From JADLGL01 sp050184415 (GTDB taxonomy: Bacteria; Pseudomonadota; Alphaproteobacteria; Rhizobiales; Kaistiaceae), in NCBI GenBank assembly GCA_050184415.1, contig JBFXAJ010000007.1, forward strand, positions 70,966 through 134,965: a DNA stretch of 64,000 bases, written 5' to 3'. The translations under genes and the position numbers were made by a program. The notes under the pieces were generated by a model that saw only the letters and a list, made by a program, of their open reading frames with translations, made no database searches and had not been told where the DNA came from. Positions 60,582 through 64,000 of the stretch are shown here, piece after piece (the first letter of the stretch is position 1; each line of letters opens with the position of its first letter).

Positions 60582-60831
60582 GGCTTGATCTCCACGCTTC
60601 AAGCGCTGCGTCTGGATCGAAACGGCTGGACCGCTCAACACCATCGAGCTTTAGCACGCTTTGCAGCAGGACGGCGGTCGAAACGCGGCCGGTGGCGTTC
60701 ATTGGCGGCAGCAAACCCAACTTGGCATACCGGTCGTAAGTCGCCACGCACATGGAGCAGAGGGCGGCAGCCGTGGCCTTGTCGACCATTAGCGGCATCA
60801 GAGCATCCCCGTCAGCGACCGGGGTTTTCAT
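60568..60831 (-). CDS. Excisionase/AlpA-like small DNA-binding protein
   Basis: An 87-residue protein; a second ATG at 60798 would give 76. 'VDKATAAALCSMCVATYDRYAKLGLLPPMNATGRVSTAVLLQSVLKLD' looks like a MerR/AlpA-type winged helix that recognises the attachment region. It overlaps the integrase start by 14 bases, and its ATG overlaps the stop of the upstream gene (ATGA). Its place between a wHTH-like gene and int suits a recombination directionality factor. Confidence 0.7.
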   Translation of the reverse strand: MKTPVADGDALMPLMVDKATAAALCSMCVATYDRYAKLGLLPPMNATGRVSTAVLLQSVLKLDGVERSSRFDPDAALEAWRSSRGAG

Positions 60832-61568
60832 TGCTCCCCTCCTCGCAGTGCTTTAGCTATCAACCACAAACGTCCGACGCCGAGGCTTTCGGTCACAGAC
60901 CGCTCACGGTACGCTACAAAATCCCCAGTAATTTCCGTACTGCCGACGAAGGCCCTGAAGGGGTCTGTCGGAGCATTTGATGATGACCGAGTTCCACCGA
61001 AGGTAAGCAAGGTGCCAATCTGAGCGCTCCGCCGACGCTCCAGCTCCTTGTTGTAGGTTTGTATCGTCAAGCCGCGACGCCGCTCGGCGTCCTCATCCTT
61101 TGCTTCCGGGTCATTCGCGTGGACTGTGGCGCGCCAACGCGTCGCCGTGCGCTCTACATCGAGTTGCGCGCCTGCGGGGAACGACTTTGCTTTGCGGACG
61201 CGCTCTACCAGCTCTTTTGTAACCAGAGTGCGAAGCAGGATTTCGATGGCCTCGCCCAGCGTCTGCGGCGTCCCTCCAAAATACCGTTGCTCAAAGCTGT
61301 CCTCCCAGATGGTCTGTTCGCGCCTCCACAAACGAAGCGCATACAACTCCCCGGCAGCATTGTGCGAAGATCGCGACAGACTTCCGGACAGGCACGCCAG
61401 CAGCAAATTTGTGGCATCCTTCTCATCCATTTGAGCCGCATTAGTTCCTCGACCGCCGGTCCTGATAAGGCCGTTTCGTCGGAGGTACATAGCGCGTACT
61501 TCCACCGACTCGACCGGTTCCCCGATCGCAGCGGCAATGGCGACTCCAAGCTGTTTCAACGTAGCCAC
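60828..61568 (-). CDS. Island protein with N-terminal helix-turn-helix, unknown
   Basis: A 246-residue protein. The N-terminal 'LKQLGVAIAAAIGEPVESVEVRAMYLRRNGLIRTGGRGTNAAQM' looks like a short winged helix-turn-helix. The rest is helical with basic patches ('AERRRGLTIQTYNKELERRRSAQ'). No family is recognised. It is the first gene of a three-gene unit (this gene, excisionase-like, integrase) with overlapping or coupled starts, so it may control the island. Confidence 0.7.
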   Translation of the reverse strand: MATLKQLGVAIAAAIGEPVESVEVRAMYLRRNGLIRTGGRGTNAAQMDEKDATNLLLACLSGSLSRSSHNAAGELYALRLWRREQTIWEDSFEQRYFGGTPQTLGEAIEILLRTLVTKELVERVRKAKSFPAGAQLDVERTATRWRATVHANDPEAKDEDAERRRGLTIQTYNKELERRRSAQIGTLLTFGGTRSSSNAPTDPFRAFVGSTEITGDFVAYRERSVTESLGVGRLWLIAKALRGGEQ

Positions 61569-61712
61569 AGCTCATCCAATCAAAATTCGATTGAAATGGG
61601 AAGGGGCACGTGAGCTTATCCCGATAGGTTCTGCCCGCATGGGCAACGCCGAGGATGGTCGGAGTCGTGCAGCATGTTACGGTCAATCAGGGTGGGCCGG
61701 CGGTGGTGGGAA

Positions 61713-62033
61713 ATGTTGATCGGGGTAGGGGTCGTGTCGAAAGCTGACGTCAACCCCATGCACTTGGCACGTCGGTGCCGTGCTACATCCAAGCGAACAG
61801 GTCTTAGCTGTGCAGCCCCAGCGGTTCGTGGGTGGAGCGTATGTCGAATGCATGGGGCTCGAGGAGGCGCGCCCTCAGGATCTAGGAACGGAAACTACAG
61901 GCACGGGACACGGTCCCGACTGGCGATGGCTGAGTGGGACCGGGTCCAAGCCCTAGTAAGGCTCGCCAACGCTACGCTCGCGGATAAGATGGGGCGGCTC
62001 CGTCAAACTCGCGGACTAGTTGACCAAAACTAA
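61713..62033 (+). CDS. Small island protein with Cys/His 'HGG-type' motif
   Basis: A 106-residue basic protein; a later ATG at 61758 would give 91. The central 'RCRATSKRTGLSCAAPAVRGWSVCRMHGARGGAPSGSRNGNYRHG' is a recurrent motif in phage- and island-associated alphaproteobacterial proteins, with Cys-x9-Cys and CxxH spacing that may bind zinc. Function is unknown. The next frame overlaps its end by 14 bases. Confidence 0.65.
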   Translation: MLIGVGVVSKADVNPMHLARRCRATSKRTGLSCAAPAVRGWSVCRMHGARGGAPSGSRNGNYRHGTRSRLAMAEWDRVQALVRLANATLADKMGRLRQTRGLVDQN

Positions 62034-62505
62034 CCGACGCCGGCGCGAACGAAGCAATCCAGGCAAGCACAGTCCAACGATACACCGAGCTGCGAAAGAC
62101 GGTGGAACAGAGGAGCGTTCGGGCGATGACGACGGAAATCCTCGTCGCGCTGCGATCCGTAGTCGCAAATCCAATTCTACGGACACTTCGCGCTGGTCCT
62201 GGGACGACGAGTTAGCCATCGATGATGATGAGCCCGCCTCGAGCTCACCGCGGGGGCGGGTGATCCGCCGGTATTGCGATCTGCAAGTCCACAACCGGAT
62301 CTTAATGGAATTACCCGTTATGGCCAAGGATGATAGGCGTAGTGGGTCTCCGGCCTGCGCCGGTTGCACAGCATCTTTGCGTCCGGCTGAGTTAGAGCGT
62401 CGCCGCACCGACAAGGGCGTACAGGATTCCGGCTGCCGCAATGGCCATCGCTATATTGATCATGTCGCTGCACGCGGCGAGAACAGCGCGGTTTCGCTTG
62501 ATTGA
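62020..62505 (+). CDS. Possible island protein, uncertain
   Basis: A 161-codon frame starting at TTG inside the end of the previous gene. The composition is very hydrophilic and disordered ('DGGTEERSGDDDGNPRR', 'DDELAIDDDEPASSS'). The first 110 codons look plausible as a coupled cargo gene. The last part is antisense to the better-supported membrane protein gene and is doubtful. Confidence 0.3.
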   Translation: MTKTNRRRRERSNPGKHSPTIHRAAKDGGTEERSGDDDGNPRRAAIRSRKSNSTDTSRWSWDDELAIDDDEPASSSPRGRVIRRYCDLQVHNRILMELPVMAKDDRRSGSPACAGCTASLRPAELERRRTDKGVQDSGCRNGHRYIDHVAARGENSAVSLD

Positions 62506-62910
62506 AATATCGTAGTACGCCGCCTGCTCGGCCAAGGAGTCCCGGAGCGATTTCTTGGCGACTAGGTCGGCAGCCCAGAAAGAGGGGTCGTTCCCGGAAT
62601 ACCACCACCCGGTGGGACGTGCGGCGAGCGAAGCCAGCACTGCAGACATGAGCAAGATCGCCGCGGCAGGTAGAATCGCCCAGCCGAGCTCCATAGTACG
62701 GCTGTCCTCTGCAACATAGAAACCGATCAGTGCGGCCGCGAGAACGCTAATGATGCTTGCGAAGGTGGTGGCCCTCTGATCGCCCGCTATCCCCGCTTGT
62801 AATTGTGAGTCGAGAAATTTCTCGCCGAGGCGTATCACTTCCCGTAGCTGATCCTCATCGCCGTTCTTGAGGTCCGCGATCAATTGAGCCGGGGGGCTGT
62901 CGTCATGCAT
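62392..62910 (-). CDS. Small island membrane protein (three to four TM)
   Basis: A 172-residue protein. An N-terminal amphipathic region ('LREVIRLGEKFLDSQLQAGIAGDQRATTFA') is followed by hydrophobic helices 'IISVLAAALIGFYVA', 'LGWAILPAAAILLMSAVLASLAA' and 'DMINIAMAIAAAGILYALVGAATL'. A cytoplasmic helix ('LVAKKSLRDSLAEQAAYYDISIKRNRAVLAA') separates the last two. The layout resembles small SLATT-like or phage membrane effectors, but no family can be named. The start ATG overlaps that of a divergent small frame. Confidence 0.65.
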   Translation of the reverse strand: MHDDSPPAQLIADLKNGDEDQLREVIRLGEKFLDSQLQAGIAGDQRATTFASIISVLAAALIGFYVAEDSRTMELGWAILPAAAILLMSAVLASLAARPTGWWYSGNDPSFWAADLVAKKSLRDSLAEQAAYYDISIKRNRAVLAACSDMINIAMAIAAAGILYALVGAATL

Positions 62911-63102
62911 GAAAACTCGTTCCTTCCCACGGGCCAAGGCGGGGGAAGCAAGGATACGCCTAAGCCGCCTGCGCGGAAACCGCTCAACGAGGAACGGGCT
63001 AGAGAAGCACCGGCCCGCAAGAGCAATGAGCCGCCCGCCCGCATTATTGTTCCAAAGCGCCCGAACCCCACAAAGCCTCACGAGCCCGGCCGGAAGCGCT
63101 AG
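62905..63102 (+). CDS. Small disordered basic protein, uncertain
   Basis: A 65-codon frame, 'MHENSFLPTGQGGGSKDTPKPPARKPLNEERAREAPARKSNEPPARIIVPKRPNPTKPHEPGRKR'-like in character: Pro/Lys/Arg rich and without hydrophobic core. Start codons of this and the divergent membrane gene overlap, so at most one start region is likely to be used well. Confidence 0.3.
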   Translation: MHENSFLPTGQGGGSKDTPKPPARKPLNEERAREAPARKSNEPPARIIVPKRPNPTKPHEPGRKR

Positions 63103-63764
63103 TCAGGCGCAAAATGCTGGTGGAAGGGGCAACAACGAGTGGGTAGCTTCTATTAGCGGGAACGATGTTGCGAAATGGACCCGGAGCATCAGGGAAACAT
63201 GTCCGCGGCCGATATGGCGTCCGACGCGCGTCGCGGGCGGAGGCATGGTATCAGGGTGGCGTTCGTGGCGGTTCAGGCGGATTGGGTCGAAGGAGGCGGC
63301 GGAAAAATCCCCACCGGCACTTGTGGAAGGAATATCGCTCCCAAAGGTTGCTGCCGCCGAGAAGACGACGTTCACAAAGCAGCTTAGCTGGCCAGCATGC
63401 GCGGGGGAGCTGTAGCACCTGACATCTAGGGCTAAACGGAGCTGGAGGCATCCCTCTTCGATCCCCAGCTCTCCTCAGAGGCGGGAGGGGAGACGTTCGG
63501 GGCACCTTGGCCACTCGCCGCAACATTCTTGGTGCGGGCAACGGCGACGTGGTCCACGATCAACTTAGAAGCACCCAATTAGGACCACCCCATGCAATAA
63601 CGTGACATCGGCAATGGGCCCAGCAGCCGTTCGCTCTTCGTTCTTGCAGTCGCGAGGGGCTTCTGGTATCTATTAAGGACCAATTCACAGAAAAAGCGGT
63701 GATTGGGGATTTCCCGAGACTCGAGTCCGTGATTCACCTATGCATTATGATTCGGCTGTGGAGG
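63103..63764. other. Island stretch without a supported gene
   Basis: About 660 bases with no convincing reading frame. Short frames on both strands lack family motifs. It has an imperfect palindrome around 63437-63475 (GGAGCTGG ... CCAGCTC). It may hold regulatory DNA for the gene starting at 63765, or remnants of earlier insertions. Confidence 0.5.
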
Positions 63765-64000
63765 ATGGCATCGATGGCTAGCGCGGAACTTAGGCCAGAT
63801 GTCGCCGACCTCTCTCTACTTTCACTACTAGCCGCGCATGAGCTCGAGCAAATACAACGTAGTGAGCCATCAGCCGGTTACTATTTGGCCGCGCTGCGTG
63901 AACGGTTGGCTGATCAAATATCGCCTCCGAAGTTGGCGGATGTTCGCAATATTGCCCCTGGAACCGTCCAGCTTTATCGGCGCGCTGTCTATGAGGCCAC
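63765..64000 (+). CDS. Unknown island gene, truncated by the window end
   Basis: At least 78 codons open to the edge. A start at 63765 or 63774 is likely (GGAGG at 63760-63764 precedes 63774). The product begins 'MASMASAELRPDVADLSLLSLLAAHELEQIQRSEPSAGYYLAALRERLADQ', a helical, soluble-looking segment, and continues 'VRNIAPGTVQLYRRAVYEA'. No family is recognised. Codon use is A/T richer than the chromosomal genes. Confidence 0.55.
   Translation, partial: MASMASAELRPDVADLSLLSLLAAHELEQIQRSEPSAGYYLAALRERLADQISPPKLADVRNIAPGTVQLYRRAVYEA

Larger units (their letters stand above)
59400..64000. mobile_element. Genomic island inserted at tRNA-Arg (left end)
   Basis: From the tRNA 3' end on, gene content changes: a tyrosine integrase, an excisionase-like protein, a wHTH-like protein and small cargo genes with no housekeeping function. 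Codons become visibly more A/T rich (runs such as AATTCGATTGAAATGGG). The island reaches the window edge; the second att copy, expected to repeat the tRNA 3' end, is not in the window. Confidence 0.75.

Noticed and set aside
61059..61613. Plus-strand frame in the island opposite the wHTH-like gene
   Set aside because: The minus frame has a helix-turn-helix, coupled downstream genes and balanced composition; the plus frame has none.

Overview
This is a very GC-rich chromosomal segment from an alphaproteobacterium, most likely of the Hyphomicrobiales (Rhizobiales) type. The evidence is a gcrA cell-cycle regulator with GANTC (CcrM) sites upstream, a SAM-II riboswitch in front of metZ, an Hsp20-DUF1150 pair behind an RpoH-like promoter, the long alphaproteobacterial dCTP deaminase, and an rpmH-rnpA-yidC cluster. 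The species cannot be named from the sequence.

Left third (1-23 kb). A short-chain dehydrogenase, DNA polymerase I (proofreading residues apparently all lost) and small membrane or lipoproteins lead to two proteins with conflict or signalling architectures: a SLOG-like/four-TM (SLATT-like) protein at 7.4-9.3 kb, and a 1201-residue STAND ATPase with C-terminal TPRs at 12.8-16.4 kb. They flank a three-gene sugar ABC importer operon. Nucleotide-sugar genes (GDP-fucose synthase-like, UDP-glucose dehydrogenase), a HEAT-repeat secreted protein, an HPP-CBS membrane protein and an MFS exporter follow. A HAD gene remnant sits beside tRNA-Gly(CCC).

Middle (23-47 kb). This is mostly housekeeping: a DUF1501/DUF1800 pair; dcd coupled to DUF1697; SAM-II-controlled metZ; apaG; the argD-argF-hslO operon with a possible attenuator; gcrA; a TauE/TIGR02186/DUF3429 cluster; a polarity-factor-like coiled-coil protein; moeB; an arginase homologue; and the argB-ridA-HAD-dapD operon.

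Right part (47-59 kb). Two tandem paralogues fuse a PRC-barrel domain to a c-type cytochrome through an Ala/Pro linker. Then come a PPC-domain lipoprotein, hsp20-DUF1150, DUF952-pyrD, yidC-rnpA-rpmH, a TVP38-family protein and an orphan histidine kinase.

Right end (59.35-64 kb). A tRNA-Arg(ACG) gene is the likely attachment site of a genomic island. A tyrosine integrase, an excisionase-like protein and a wHTH-like protein form a coupled operon reading towards the tRNA. Small cargo genes follow, with visibly more A/T-rich codons. The far end of the island is outside the window.

Short palindromic repeats of one family lie directly after stop codons at three separate places (about 9.28, 35.15 and 43.10 kb), in the same orientation relative to the upstream gene.
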